Program-made: the position numbers and the translations under genes
The notes under the pieces: generated by a model
What the model saw: only the letters and a program-made list of their open reading frames with translations
The model's database searches: none
What the model was told of the DNA's origin: nothing
From: Clostridium zeae
Lineage (GTDB): Bacteria > Bacillota > Clostridia > Clostridiales > Clostridiaceae
Assembly: GCF_017312485.1 (NCBI RefSeq)
Contig: NZ_BMBA01000007.1
Location: 1-64,000 of the forward strand
Length of the DNA: 64,000 bases
Direction of reading: 5' to 3'
Shown here: in pieces, positions 1 to 9,382 of the stretch
Layout: each line of letters starts with the position of its first letter
Position numbering within the stretch: the stretch's first letter is position 1

Positions 1-346
<346 letters not shown>

Positions 347-408
347 ACCAATAAATGTTATTACAAAGTTAACTTAAGTGCAATTTTGAAAGAATATCTT
401 TCAAAAAT

Positions 409-524
409 CTAGTAATGATGCGTCTAAGGGTTACACCCGTACCCATACCGAACACGAAGGTTAAGACTTAGACGGCTGATGGTACTGCATGGGCGACTGT
501 GTGGGAGAGTAGGTGGTTGCTAGG
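409..524 (+). rRNA. 5S ribosomal RNA
   Basis: This is a 116-117 nt segment with the conserved 5S core (acacccgtacccataccgaa near 432-451) and complementary ends (ctagtaatgatgcgt pairing towards gtggttgctagg). It lies about 60 nt after the 23S end, the usual rrn spacing. The exact termini are uncertain by a few bases. Confidence 0.95.
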
Positions 525-550
525 TAATTAGTATCTTAATGGTACGCAGA

Positions 551-578
551 AGACTTCACGAATGTGAAGTCTTTTTTT
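551..578 (+). terminator. rrn operon intrinsic terminator
   Basis: A perfect 9-bp stem (agacttcac/gtgaagtct) with a 4-nt loop is followed by seven T residues. It lies 26 nt after the 5S gene and ends the rrn transcript. Confidence 0.9.
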
Positions 579-815
579 ATGCATAAGAAAAGTATGTAAT
601 TTTATTTAGCTAAACTTAGAAATTTTAATTGATTTTGAAGATTTTAAGATATACAGTAAAAATGATGGTAGGTTTTTCAGTAGATTAATGAAGCACGCAA
701 TTGGAAGGAAGATTAATTTTACTAATTATAAGTCATGTTTGAGGTTAAGTTAAATAGTGTAGTTTATTTTAAATTAATGTAATATTAATAGAGAAAATAG
801 ATCTAAGGAGATAAA

Positions 816-1448
816 ATGGGTTCGATTTATAAAGTTAAACAAATCACAAAACTATATCAAAGTTGCGATAAATGTGGTCTTCCTGATATAAATTGTATTT
901 GTAATACAATTTCAAAAATTAAGACTAAAGCAAAAATATGGATACTATCAACTGAAAGAGAATTATATAGACCTTCAAATACTGCAAGAATTTTAAAGTT
1001 AGTTAACCCAGAATCAACAGAAATATATTTATGGGAGAGAACTAAAAAGCCTGAGGAATTAATTAAAAATATACAGCAAGATATTTATGATGTATATCTT
1101 ATTTTTCCTGAAGAAAATAGCTATATAGTAAAAACTAAAGTTGAGCATAGTAATACAGATAGAATTCCAGCTTTTATTCTTTTAGATGGAACTTGGAAGG
1201 AAGCAAAGAAGATACTAAGGAAAAGCGATTATCTAAAAGGAATTCCGAGAATTTCATTGAATCCTAGCTTCAAATCAGAATATGATTTAAGAAAAGGGAT
1301 CATTGAAGGAAACTTATGCACTATTGAAGCAGCGATTGAAGTATTAAAACAAAATAATGATTTAGAAAATACTATTTTGATAAAAAAAGCTTTTGATTTA
1401 TTTAGAGCTGGATTTAAAGCTGGTATTACTGCACAGAAAATAAAATAG
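816..1448 (+). CDS. DTW-domain protein, probable tRNA-uridine aminocarboxypropyltransferase
   Basis: This 210-aa protein has the DTW-family signature: Asp-Gly-Thr-Trp near residues 125-128, a downstream S-x-Y-x-LRK motif and an LCTIEA motif. The N-terminus has a Cys cluster (CDKCGLP then CIC) typical of this family. Family members such as E. coli TapT use S-adenosylmethionine to make acp3U in tRNA, so the protein is expected to be a cytosolic tRNA-modifying enzyme. An aaggag site ends 8 nt before the ATG. It is a single-gene unit between the rrn terminator and its own hairpin terminator. The family assignment is strong; which tRNA position it modifies is inferred from the family only. Confidence 0.88.
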   Translation: MGSIYKVKQITKLYQSCDKCGLPDINCICNTISKIKTKAKIWILSTERELYRPSNTARILKLVNPESTEIYLWERTKKPEELIKNIQQDIYDVYLIFPEENSYIVKTKVEHSNTDRIPAFILLDGTWKEAKKILRKSDYLKGIPRISLNPSFKSEYDLRKGIIEGNLCTIEAAIEVLKQNNDLENTILIKKAFDLFRAGFKAGITAQKIK

Positions 1449-1507
1449 TAAAAGTTTAAATTATAAAGTTTAATGTAAATTAAATAGATAATTTTAGTAG
1501 TTTATTA

Positions 1508-1537
1508 AAAGAAGTCATTTTTGACTTCTTTATTTTT
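1508..1537 (+). terminator. intrinsic terminator after the DTW gene
   Basis: An aaagaagtca/tgacttcttt hairpin with a very short T loop is followed by a T-rich tail about 60 nt after the stop codon. Confidence 0.8.
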
Positions 1538-1747
1538 TAGCACTAATAACTCTTATGTACTAGGAAATAAAAATTTGTTTATATAAAATAATTTAAGTTA
1601 TAAATAAAATATTCAATTGGACGATAATTAACTAATAGTAAGTATTATTTAAAAAATACTTTTAATTATTTTTTTTAAATATATTAAAATTATAATTAAA
1701 AGTATATATGAACTATAAAAATAATAGAGTGTGGAGGAAAAGATATA

Positions 1748-3454
1748 ATGGGGAAGAGAAAAGGTATGAAAAATGTTAAGATAGTTCATGGAATATCGGC
1801 ACTTTGGGCAATTGCTGTAGTCTCATTACTAATAGTTGGTTTAGTATCTTTATCTGGTATGAAAAAAATAGATACAAATATTGAGTATATCAATAATTAC
1901 GAATTAAATAATATAAAAATCTTAGGGGATATAAATGGATCTTATAATGGGATGAGAAATGTGGTTACAAGAATAATCGACAGAGCTTATGATGAGGTTC
2001 AAATCAACGAAGTAAACACTACAAGTGAAAATATTAATAAACTTATGGATCAGTTAACAACTTCTAATTATACAGATGAACAGAAACAGATATTGAAAGA
2101 ACTTAAGGAATCTTTTTCACAGTACATGGGCAAGTTCCCTGAATTGAAAGAAGCAAGAAAAAGTGGACAAACAATGACAAAGGAATATATGGATGAATAT
2201 ATTAAATATGGTAATCAAGTAAGTAAAGCTATTTCAAATCTTGTTGATAGTGAAAAAAAATCTGCTGATCTTATTAGTCAGAATAGTAGAGAACAATATA
2301 ATTCTACAAAAAATACATTTATGGCTCTTTCTATAGGAATAGTTATTTTGGTATCAGTTATTTCTTTAGTAATACTTTTATACATAAGAATGTCTATAAA
2401 AGAATTTACAACTCAATTGAAATCAGTTGCAGCTGGAGATTTCACTTTAGAAATAGATACTACTCAAAACAATGAATTCGGAATAATGAAGAAAGAATTA
2501 GCTACAACTGTAAGCACTATTTCAAGTGTGTTAGGTGAAGTTAAAGAAGACGTAAGTAATATGAATGAGCAAGCCTTATCTTTGTCAGCTATTTCTGAAG
2601 AGATGACTTCATCATCTCAAGAGGTAAGTAATGCAATACAGGAAGTAGCGGTGGGATCTTCGTCGCAAGCAGAAGAATTGATGGTTATATCTGGAGTTGT
2701 AAATGAGTTTGGAGAAGAAATAGAGGAAGTTTCAACAGTAGTGAACGATGTTAATGAAACAGCTGGAAATATAAATTCAATGGCTAATATAAGTAATCAG
2801 CAGCTACAAAGCCTTGTAAAATCCATATCAACTATTAATGAGTCTTTTTCAAAGGTCGCATCGAAGATTGATCATCTAGGAGATAATATTAAAGAAATAA
2901 ATAGTATTACCGAATTGATAAACAGTATTTCAGAGCAAACAAATCTTTTAGCTTTAAATGCAGCAATAGAAGCTGCAAGAGCAGGAGAAGCAGGAAAAGG
3001 CTTCGCTGTGGTTGCAGATGAAATAAGAAAATTAGCAGAACAAAGCAAAACATCTTCAACCGAAATAAATACTTTACTTGGAGAGATTTCAAAGGAGACT
3101 ACCGAAGTCGTAAGTACTACCAATGTAGTTAGTGATGAGTTTACTGGTCAAATAAGTATAATAGACAACTCAATAAATTCATTTAATAATATTATGAAAT
3201 CCGTAGAAAAGTTATTGCCTATGCTAAATAATGTAAATGGCTCTATGAATAAAATAAATGATGAAAAAAGTGAAATAATAAGTAGAGTTGGTAATGCATC
3301 TGCAGTAGCGGAAGAGAATTCAGCATCAGCTGAAGAAATAACAGCTTCATCTGAACAAATGAGCAGTTCATCAGAAGAAGTAGCCAATTCAGCACAAGTA
3401 CTTTCACAAATGTCTAGTAAAATAGTAGAGGCAATTAATAGATTTAAGATATAG
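1748..3454 (+). CDS. methyl-accepting chemotaxis protein (4-helix-bundle sensor type)
   Basis: This is a 568-aa transmembrane chemoreceptor. A first membrane helix (about residues 12-37) is followed by a roughly 150-residue all-helical extracytoplasmic region and a second helix (about 191-215). A HAMP linker and a long cytoplasmic coiled coil follow. The hairpin tip that binds CheA/CheW is present at about residues 391-433, with the [19 protein letters not shown] core. Ser/Ala/Glu-rich methylation-helix sequence occurs on both sides of the tip. The sensor resembles the 4HB_MCP class, whose ligands are often small molecules; the ligand here cannot be read from sequence. A gtggagg site precedes the ATG. 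It is monocistronic, and no other che genes lie in the window. Confidence 0.93.
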   Translation: MGKRKGMKNVKIVHGISALWAIAVVSLLIVGLVSLSGMKKIDTNIEYINNYELNNIKILGDINGSYNGMRNVVTRIIDRAYDEVQINEVNTTSENINKLMDQLTTSNYTDEQKQILKELKESFSQYMGKFPELKEARKSGQTMTKEYMDEYIKYGNQVSKAISNLVDSEKKSADLISQNSREQYNSTKNTFMALSIGIVILVSVISLVILLYIRMSIKEFTTQLKSVAAGDFTLEIDTTQNNEFGIMKKELATTVSTISSVLGEVKEDVSNMNEQALSLSAISEEMTSSSQEVSNAIQEVAVGSSSQAEELMVISGVVNEFGEEIEEVSTVVNDVNETAGNINSMANISNQQLQSLVKSISTINESFSKVASKIDHLGDNIKEINSITELINSISEQTNLLALNAAIEAARAGEAGKGFAVVADEIRKLAEQSKTSSTEINTLLGEISKETTEVVSTTNVVSDEFTGQISIIDNSINSFNNIMKSVEKLLPMLNNVNGSMNKINDEKSEIISRVGNASAVAEENSASAEEITASSEQMSSSSEEVANSAQVLSQMSSKIVEAINRFKI

Positions 3455-3520
3455 CTTTAAGGGTATGAAGAACTTAATTACTCACATAGGAATTTAAAAA
3501 ATTAATATTTATCTTTAAAA

Positions 3521-3553
3521 ATGGTTTTACGCTTAAGTGTAAAACCATTTTTT
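3521..3553 (+). terminator. intrinsic terminator after the chemoreceptor
   Basis: An atggttttac/gtaaaaccat stem with a short gcttaagt loop is followed by a T-rich tail. Confidence 0.85.
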
Positions 3554-3652
3554 ATATTTATGCATAGTATTCATTAGTATTTGCATTCTTATGCGATAAA
3601 GTTTAAAATATAATAAATCTAAATAGATATAAATGATAAGGGGCGATCAATT

Positions 3653-4807
3653 ATGTCAATTACTGTAGGGAAATTGTTTGGAAATGGGGCTGTTTTATAT
3701 CAAATGAAATTGTTAGCAGGACAGAAGGGTCTTAATAATCTTGTAGAGTGGGTGCATATTATCGAAAATGATGAGGTCAGTAATTTTCTTCATGGAAACG
3801 AAGTAGTGCTTACTTCAGGAATACTGAATAACTCAGAGACTTGGTTATTAGAGTATACTAAAAAGTTGTATATCGCTGGGACAAGTGCTTTTGTTGTTAA
3901 TATAGGACCGTATACAAAGTTTATTCCTAAAGAAGTAATAGAATATTGTAACGAAGTAAATATGCCACTTTATACTATTCCTTGGGAGACGAGAATGGTG
4001 GATATTACAAGAGATATTTGCTATCGTATTATGCAGAGAGAACAGGTTGAAATGAGTATTTCAGCTACTATAAAAAATATAATATTTAAAATTGGAGATT
4101 TGGAAACACATATTTTACAACTTGAACGTTATGGTTATTTGAGAGATAGCCATTTTTGTTTTATTGTGATGTCTTTTAAAAATGAGAAAAATAATGATGA
4201 AGTCATTAATATGAATAAGGTAAAGATGTATTCTGAAAGAATTGCTAGAAGTATCCATGAACTTTATATATCTTTTTCTTATAATGATTGTTTAGTTTTA
4301 CTTCTTGTTAATTACGGTAATTATGATCTTGAGAATTTTGTAAATACCTTCTTTAAAAGTTTTCCTGAACCTTCCTTTAAGGTTCATATGGGAGTGAGCG
4401 AAAATAATATAGGAATTGAAAGACAGGCGGAAAACTTTAACAATGCTTTTACAGCTATGACCATGGCAAGAAAGCAGCATAAGGACGCAATATATTATGA
4501 TAAACTTGATATTTATAAGCTGTTTTTAAATTCAAATGATAAGGAGGTTTTGAAGAGGTTTTACAAGGATACCTTAGGTAAACTTGAAAAGTATGATTTG
4601 GAAAATAACACAGACCTTATGGATTTTTTATATATGTATTTGAAGAACAATGGCAGTCAAAGCCTTGTTGCTGAGAAGCAATATATTCATAGAAATACAG
4701 TTAATAATCAGCTTAAAAAGATTGAGAAAATAACAGGCTGTAATATATTAGATTTGGACGAAAAACTTAGATTTTACTTAGCATTTTTTATTAAGGATAT
4801 TATATAA
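3653..4807 (+). CDS. PucR-family transcriptional regulator
   Basis: This 384-aa regulator has the PucR layout. An N-terminal PucR sensor domain (about residues 7-125, with the HGNEVVLTSG-type motif) is followed by a middle region and a C-terminal PucR-type helix-turn-helix (about 320-380, with HRNTVNNQLKKIEKITG). In Bacillus, PucR controls purine/ureide catabolism, and relatives control other nitrogen-heterocycle pathways. Here the gene is read in the same direction just before the reductive pyrimidine genes (aminotransferase, dihydropyrimidinase, PreA-like enzyme), so it is the obvious candidate regulator of that locus. That link is inference from position. The start has a good gggcgatc-type site upstream. 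Confidence 0.88.
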   Translation: MSITVGKLFGNGAVLYQMKLLAGQKGLNNLVEWVHIIENDEVSNFLHGNEVVLTSGILNNSETWLLEYTKKLYIAGTSAFVVNIGPYTKFIPKEVIEYCNEVNMPLYTIPWETRMVDITRDICYRIMQREQVEMSISATIKNIIFKIGDLETHILQLERYGYLRDSHFCFIVMSFKNEKNNDEVINMNKVKMYSERIARSIHELYISFSYNDCLVLLLVNYGNYDLENFVNTFFKSFPEPSFKVHMGVSENNIGIERQAENFNNAFTAMTMARKQHKDAIYYDKLDIYKLFLNSNDKEVLKRFYKDTLGKLEKYDLENNTDLMDFLYMYLKNNGSQSLVAEKQYIHRNTVNNQLKKIEKITGCNILDLDEKLRFYLAFFIKDII

Positions 4808-4895
4808 AATAAGGAATCAAACATCTCCAGTAAAATTTATTATTTTTATTCGAAAGTAATAGATTAAAAATCGATTTGTGCTTAAGTGTGGTGAT

Positions 4896-4923
4896 AGGGG
4901 AACTTCATTTGAAGTTTCCTTTT
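4896..4923 (+). terminator. probable terminator after the PucR gene
   Basis: A ggggaacttc/gaagtttcct hairpin with G-T pairs and a 4-nt loop is followed by a short T run, about 90 nt after the stop codon. Confidence 0.6.
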
Positions 4924-5068
4924 GTACATTTAGGAATTTTTTAAATAGGATGGGATGCGACATAAATATATAAATAGAAAACAGTACTTTAAGATTAAAA
5001 ATATTAGTTGTCTATGAACTTTTCATAGTAATTTAACGTATTAATACTAAACTACTAGAGGTGTTAAT

Positions 5069-5449
5069 ATGAAGAAAATAATAGTATTTTTAGGAGCACT
5101 AGTCATAATTATAATGGTTATTTTTTATTATAGTGAAAGTAATATTGTTAATATGCATACGGAAAATCAAAAAAATATTTCTAATGTAGCAAAGGATATT
5201 AGAGAAATTGCATTTGATAATCTGAGTCAATACCAGAAGGATAAAGTACTTGGGACATGGAGAGATAGTAAGCTAACTGAAGTGAAATTATCTCTAAATA
5301 TGGTAATGTTTTCGGATGAATCATATATTGGGAAAGAAGTGTATTTAGTAGACTTTCCTGGTAAAGATAAAACAATGCTTCACAATAATATTATTGTGTT
5401 TATAAGTATGGATAATTACAAATTTATTGGTTATGGTCTTGTAGATTAA
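5069..5449 (+). CDS. small membrane-anchored protein of unknown function
   Basis: I do not recognise this 126-aa protein. It has one hydrophobic N-terminal helix (about residues 4-21), which is either an uncleaved signal anchor or a signal peptide without a clear cleavage site or lipobox. The rest is a mixed polar domain with no cysteine and no obvious catalytic motif, probably outside the membrane. An agaggtg site precedes the ATG. It lies between the PucR regulator and the aminotransferase gene, with its own spacing, so membership of the pyrimidine locus is possible but unproven. Confidence 0.6.
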   Translation: MKKIIVFLGALVIIIMVIFYYSESNIVNMHTENQKNISNVAKDIREIAFDNLSQYQKDKVLGTWRDSKLTEVKLSLNMVMFSDESYIGKEVYLVDFPGKDKTMLHNNIIVFISMDNYKFIGYGLVD

Positions 5450-5494
5450 TATAGGGGACATTTTTATAAATAATTTTCTAAGGAGAAGATAACT

Positions 5495-5596
5495 ATGGTT
5501 TTAGCAGAAAATAAAAGTGGACAACAACTAATGATGAATAAATTTGTTATATTAATACAACATTATAAAATAGCACTTAAAAATATTGAAATTTAG
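5495..5596 (+). CDS. possible 33-codon small ORF
   Basis: A short ORF begins with ATG 7 nt after a strong aaggagaag site. It encodes MVLAENKSGQQLMMNKFVIL followed by a basic, slightly hydrophobic tail. I recognise no family. The ribosome binding site is the main reason to list it. It lies 46 nt after the membrane-anchored protein and upstream of the predicted promoter of the aminotransferase operon. Confidence 0.4.
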   Translation: MVLAENKSGQQLMMNKFVILIQHYKIALKNIEI

Positions 5597-5664
5597 ATAC
5601 GATTATTTAAAGCTTTACATCTCTAATATGTGCAAATGCACAAATAACTTTAGTCATTTACTCA

Positions 5665-5694
5665 TTGAAATAGGCTAAATCACCAGTATATAAT
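5665..5694 (+). promoter_or_regulatory. predicted sigma-A promoter of the pyrimidine-catabolic operon
   Basis: TTGAAA (5665-5670) and TATAAT (5689-5694) are separated by 18 bp. Transcription would start near 5701, about 90 nt upstream of the aminotransferase start and ahead of a terminator-like hairpin. Confidence 0.55.
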
Positions 5695-5738
5695 AAGTAC
5701 ATAATTAAATGTCGATATATTATTAAAGATAAAGCAAT

Positions 5739-5775
5739 GGAGCTTGTTCAAAGGAACAAGCTCCGTTTGTTTTTA
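5739..5775 (+). terminator. terminator-like hairpin in the leader of the aminotransferase operon
   Basis: A perfect 11-bp stem (ggagcttgttc/gaacaagctcc) with an aaag loop is followed by gtttgttttt. It ends immediately before the ribosome binding site of the aminotransferase gene and downstream of the predicted promoter. It could be an attenuator for the operon, or simply the terminator of upstream transcripts. Confidence 0.7.
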
Positions 5776-5789
5776 GGGGGATGGATAGT

Positions 5790-7115
5790 ATGAATGCGGA
5801 AGAAATTAAGAGCACATTAAAAAAATATAATTTACAATCTTGGAGTAAACAAAGAAATTTGAATCCTATTCCAGTTGAAAAAGCTGATGGAATATATTTT
5901 TGGGATTATGATGGTAATCGTTACTCTGATATGTCTTCACAACTTGTAAATATGAATCTTGGATTTGGAAACAAAGCAATTGGAGATGCGATAAAAGAAC
6001 AGGTTGATAAGTTTTGTTTTGTAGGACCTTCCTTTGGAGCAGAATCTCGCGCAAAGCTTGCTAAAAAGATAATTGAGGTAATGCCGGATAATATGGGAAA
6101 AGTTTTTTTTACAAATGCAGGTGCAGAATCAAATGAAAATGCCATCAAGATAGCGAGAATGTTCACTGGGAAATCAAAAGTGTTTAGTCGATATAGAAGC
6201 TATCATGGATCATCCTTTGGTTCAGGTAACCTTACTGGAGAGCCAAGAAGATATGCATTAGAACCTGGGATACCAGGGTTTATAAAATTCTTTGATCCAT
6301 ATATATACAGAGAACCAATAGAGTTTAAATCAGAAGAAGAGGCTACAAAATATTATCTTCAAAAGCTTAGAGAACAAATAATTTATGAAGGACCAGACAG
6401 CATAGCTGCAATAGTCCTAGAAACCATAACTGGTTCAAATGGTGTAATAATTCCTCCAAAAGGCTATCTTCCTGGAGTGAGAGCTTTATGTGACGAATTT
6501 AAAATTCTTATGATCTGCGATGAAGTTATGACAGGATGGGGAAGAACTGGTACGATGTTTGGTTTTGAGAACTTCGGAATAAAACCTGATATAGTAACCT
6601 TTGCAAAAGGTGTAACCTGCGGGTATGTACAACTTGGTGGTGTAGTTGTGAGCAAGAAAATTGCAGAATATTTTGATGATAATATGTTGTCTTGTGGGCT
6701 AACTTATAGTGGACATCCTTTAGCCTGTGCAGCTGGACTTGCATGTGTCAATTATTATGAGGAGGCACATATATTATCAAATGTAAAAGAAGTAGGAAAG
6801 GTTCTTGGAGAAAGGTTAGAGGAAATAAAAGTAAAGCATGCATCAGTTGGTGATGTAAGATATATTGGTTTATTCTCAGCAGTTGAACTAGTTAAAGATA
6901 AGAAAACCAAAGAACCTATAGTACCTTATGGAAGAGATCCAGAGGGAATAATGGGAAAGATTCTAGGTAAATTAAGAGAGAGAAAATTTATGACTTATAC
7001 CCATGAAAACATGATTTTAGTAGCGCCACCACTTATTATAACCAAGGAACAGCTAGAGGAAGAACTTGCAAAATTAGATGAAGTACTTGATACTGTAGAT
7101 AAAGAATTTATCTAG
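5790..7115 (+). CDS. class III (omega) aminotransferase, probable beta-alanine:2-oxoglutarate/pyruvate aminotransferase
   Basis: This 441-aa PLP-dependent class III aminotransferase has the GAESNENAIKIAR cofactor-binding segment, the ICDEVMTGWGRTG segment and the Schiff-base lysine at about residue 273 (in TFAKGVT). I chose the ATG at 5790 because the aggggg site abuts the earlier in-frame ATG at 5781 with no spacing and sits 9 nt before 5790. In this setting, next to dihydropyrimidinase and carbamoyl-amidohydrolase genes and followed 14 nt later by an alcohol dehydrogenase, the likely reaction is beta-alanine to malonate semialdehyde, releasing the second pyrimidine nitrogen as an amino acid. 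The family assignment is firm; the substrate is inferred. Related enzymes act on GABA or taurine. Confidence 0.85.
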   Translation: MNAEEIKSTLKKYNLQSWSKQRNLNPIPVEKADGIYFWDYDGNRYSDMSSQLVNMNLGFGNKAIGDAIKEQVDKFCFVGPSFGAESRAKLAKKIIEVMPDNMGKVFFTNAGAESNENAIKIARMFTGKSKVFSRYRSYHGSSFGSGNLTGEPRRYALEPGIPGFIKFFDPYIYREPIEFKSEEEATKYYLQKLREQIIYEGPDSIAAIVLETITGSNGVIIPPKGYLPGVRALCDEFKILMICDEVMTGWGRTGTMFGFENFGIKPDIVTFAKGVTCGYVQLGGVVVSKKIAEYFDDNMLSCGLTYSGHPLACAAGLACVNYYEEAHILSNVKEVGKVLGERLEEIKVKHASVGDVRYIGLFSAVELVKDKKTKEPIVPYGRDPEGIMGKILGKLRERKFMTYTHENMILVAPPLIITKEQLEEELAKLDEVLDTVDKEFI

Positions 7116-7129
7116 AAGAGGTGGATTAA

Positions 7130-8281
7130 ATGGCATATGAATTCAGTTTACCAGGGCGTACTATCATAGGTGAAAATGCATTAGAAGCTAGCGAAAGCTA
7201 TATTAAATCCTTTGGCAAAAAGGCCTTTATAGTTTCTGGTAAGATAGTTACAAAAACAGGACTAGTAAAAAAACTTACAGATTATTTGACTAAATGGAAG
7301 ATTGATTTTGTAGTATTTAACGACATTACAGAAGAGCCTACTACAGATATGATTGAATGTGGAGTCAAAGCTTATAAAGAAGAGAAGTGTGATTTTTGCA
7401 TAGCTATAGGAGGTGGAAGTCCTTTAGATAGTGGAAAAGCCATTGTAGCAATGACAAAACTGGATGGTGAAATATCAGATTATATGGGGATTTCAATTGA
7501 AGGTGATTTTCCTCCGCTAGTTTTAATACCTACCACAGCTGGAACAGGTTCCGAAGCAACTAAGCTTACAGTTATAACTGATACAAAGAAGAATATTAAA
7601 ATGCTTTTAAGGGGAGAGTCACTACTACCAGATCTTGCAATTTTAGATTATAAGTTTACCTTAACTGCACCCAAAAGTATTACAGCTGCTACAGGGATGG
7701 ATGCACTAACTCATGCAGTGGAAGCTTATACCTCAAGAAAAGCAAATCCTTTAACTGATACCTTTGCTTTATCAGCTATTAAGAAAATATTTACTTTTCT
7801 TCCTATGGCGTATAAAAACGGAGAGGATGAAAGAGCGAGAGAGCAGATGGTCTTAGCTGCTTATGAAGCCGGAATATGTATAAACAATTCCTCTGTTACC
7901 TTAGTTCATGGAATGAGCAGGCCAATTGGAGCACTCTTTCATGTGCCTCACGGAATTTCAAACGCCATGCTTATAAGAGAGTGCCTAGCTTATGTATTAG
8001 ATGGAAGCTATGAAAGATTTGGAGCTATAGGTAAAGCAATAAATGCTGCAGATGATAAAGCAACAGATAAGGAAGCTGCGGAAGCTTTTTTAGATAAACT
8101 TACGGAGCTTTGCAAAGCATGTGAGATTCCTACATTGCAGCAATATGGTGTTGATAAAGAAAAGTTTAATGAATTAGTAGACAAGATGGCACAAGATGCA
8201 ATAAATAGTGGAAGTCCATCAAATACTATAAAAGAAGTTAAGAAAGATGACTTGGTAAATATATATTATAAGTTATGGTAG
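7130..8281 (+). CDS. iron-containing alcohol dehydrogenase, probable malonate semialdehyde reductase
   Basis: This 383-aa group III (iron-type) alcohol dehydrogenase has the NAD(P)-binding GGGSPLDSGKA loop near residues 96-106, a PTTAGTGSEAT motif and the four metal ligands Asp191, His195, His260 and His274. The gene starts 14 nt after the aminotransferase stop with a gaggtgg site, so the two are co-transcribed. The pairing suggests it reduces malonate semialdehyde to 3-hydroxypropionate, as described for aminotransferase/reductase pairs in extended reductive pyrimidine pathways of Bacillales. Succinate semialdehyde reductase is the main alternative, since 4-hydroxybutyrate dehydrogenases belong to the same family. 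Confidence 0.85.
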   Translation: MAYEFSLPGRTIIGENALEASESYIKSFGKKAFIVSGKIVTKTGLVKKLTDYLTKWKIDFVVFNDITEEPTTDMIECGVKAYKEEKCDFCIAIGGGSPLDSGKAIVAMTKLDGEISDYMGISIEGDFPPLVLIPTTAGTGSEATKLTVITDTKKNIKMLLRGESLLPDLAILDYKFTLTAPKSITAATGMDALTHAVEAYTSRKANPLTDTFALSAIKKIFTFLPMAYKNGEDERAREQMVLAAYEAGICINNSSVTLVHGMSRPIGALFHVPHGISNAMLIRECLAYVLDGSYERFGAIGKAINAADDKATDKEAAEAFLDKLTELCKACEIPTLQQYGVDKEKFNELVDKMAQDAINSGSPSNTIKEVKKDDLVNIYYKLW

Positions 8282-8386
8282 TACTCAAATTATGCTATAG
8301 TCACATAGTTTAAAGAGTTTTTAAAATATTAAAAATACTTTAGATTCAACAAAGTATATTAAGTATTATATGATAAAGTTATTTGC

Positions 8387-8426
8387 AACGGCGCAAAACT
8401 ATAATGGTTTTGCGCCGTTTTGTGTT
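8387..8426 (+). terminator. intrinsic terminator after the dehydrogenase
   Basis: A perfect 13-bp GC-rich stem (aacggcgcaaaac/gttttgcgccgtt) with a 7-nt loop is followed by ttgtgtt. It separates the two-gene enzyme operon from the ABC transporter operon. Confidence 0.88.
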
Positions 8427-8450
8427 AAATATGGAGTATTTGGGTGTGCT

Positions 8451-8523
8451 ATCTATTTTAAAAATTTTTATGGTTTTTAGTGAGAGGTTTTAAAAATATA
8501 AGTTTAATACGAAGTATGCATCT
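8451..8523. repeat. decayed copy of a hairpin repeat
   Basis: The right half (gtgagaggttttaaaaatat, then a tail ending cgaagtatgcatct) matches the right half of the better preserved element at 44401-44495 with few differences. The left arm is poorly preserved. The copy ends just before the ABC ATPase gene. Confidence 0.55.
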
Positions 8524-8546
8524 ATATTAGGAGGAGGTAAAAACAG

Positions 8547-9380
8547 ATGAGTATGTTCAGTGAAATAGATTCAGAGTTTGAAGTAAGCGATTTTCCTATT
8601 AAAGGAAAAGAAAAAGTAGAAATAAAGATTGAAAATTTAAGTATGGTTTACCATGATAAAAAAGGTGGTACACCGGTAACTGCTCTTAAAAATGTTAATT
8701 TGGATATTAAAGAAGGCGAATTTATTTCTTTGTTAGGACCTTCTGGATGCGGAAAAACAACTCTTCTTAGAATAATAGCGGATCTTTTGCAGCCAACAGA
8801 TGGAAGTATAACTGTAAGAGGTCAAAGTCCAAGAGAAGTAAGACTTCAAAGAAAATACGGAATAGTATTTCAAAATCCTGTCTTATATGATTGGAGAACG
8901 GTAAGAAGAAATGTTTGTATGCCGATGGAGCTAATGGGAATGAAAAAATCAGATAGAACCGCACAAGTAACTAAGATGCTAGATTTAGTTGGACTTACTA
9001 GCTTTGGTAAGAAATATCCTTATGAATTAAGTGGGGGAATGCAGCAAAGGGTTGGTATTGCAAGAGCGTTGGCTATCAATCCTGAGATACTTTTAATGGA
9101 TGAACCCTTCTCAGCTTTAGATGAATTTACTCGTGAAAAACTTCATGTGGATCTTCTTGATATTTGGAAAAAAACAAAAAAGACAGTAGTATTTGTAACT
9201 CATAATATTTCCGAAGCTGTATTTTTATCGGATAGAGTAGTAGTTTTATCACCTCATCCAGGGCGCGTATCAGGCGTAATTGATATAGAGCTTCCTAGAC
9301 CTAGAAATATGGAATCAAAGCAGTCACAAAAATTCTACGATTATATAACAAAAATTCGAAATACCTTTGAGGGGGTGTGA
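8547..9380 (+). CDS. ABC transporter ATP-binding protein, nitrate/sulfonate/pyrimidine (NMT1) type
   Basis: This 277-aa ATPase has Walker A (GPSGCGKTT, about residues 64-72), the signature LSGGMQQR (about 160-167), Walker B (ILLMDEP) and a switch histidine. It has a polar N-terminal extension of about 25 residues before the ATPase fold. The sequence style (FSALDEFTREKL and SPHPGRV) is that of the SsuB/TauB/ThiZ group. The gene is first in an operon with two permeases and a lipoprotein; its stop codon overlaps the ribosome binding region of the next gene. The transporter is flanked by pyrimidine-degradation genes, which suggests uptake of a pyrimidine base or a breakdown intermediate. Confidence 0.9.
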   Translation: MSMFSEIDSEFEVSDFPIKGKEKVEIKIENLSMVYHDKKGGTPVTALKNVNLDIKEGEFISLLGPSGCGKTTLLRIIADLLQPTDGSITVRGQSPREVRLQRKYGIVFQNPVLYDWRTVRRNVCMPMELMGMKKSDRTAQVTKMLDLVGLTSFGKKYPYELSGGMQQRVGIARALAINPEILLMDEPFSALDEFTREKLHVDLLDIWKKTKKTVVFVTHNISEAVFLSDRVVVLSPHPGRVSGVIDIELPRPRNMESKQSQKFYDYITKIRNTFEGV

Positions 9381-9382
9381 GA

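Noticed and set aside
2872-3387. Minus-strand frames within the first chemoreceptor
   Set aside because: Shadows produced by the repetitive coiled-coil coding sequence.
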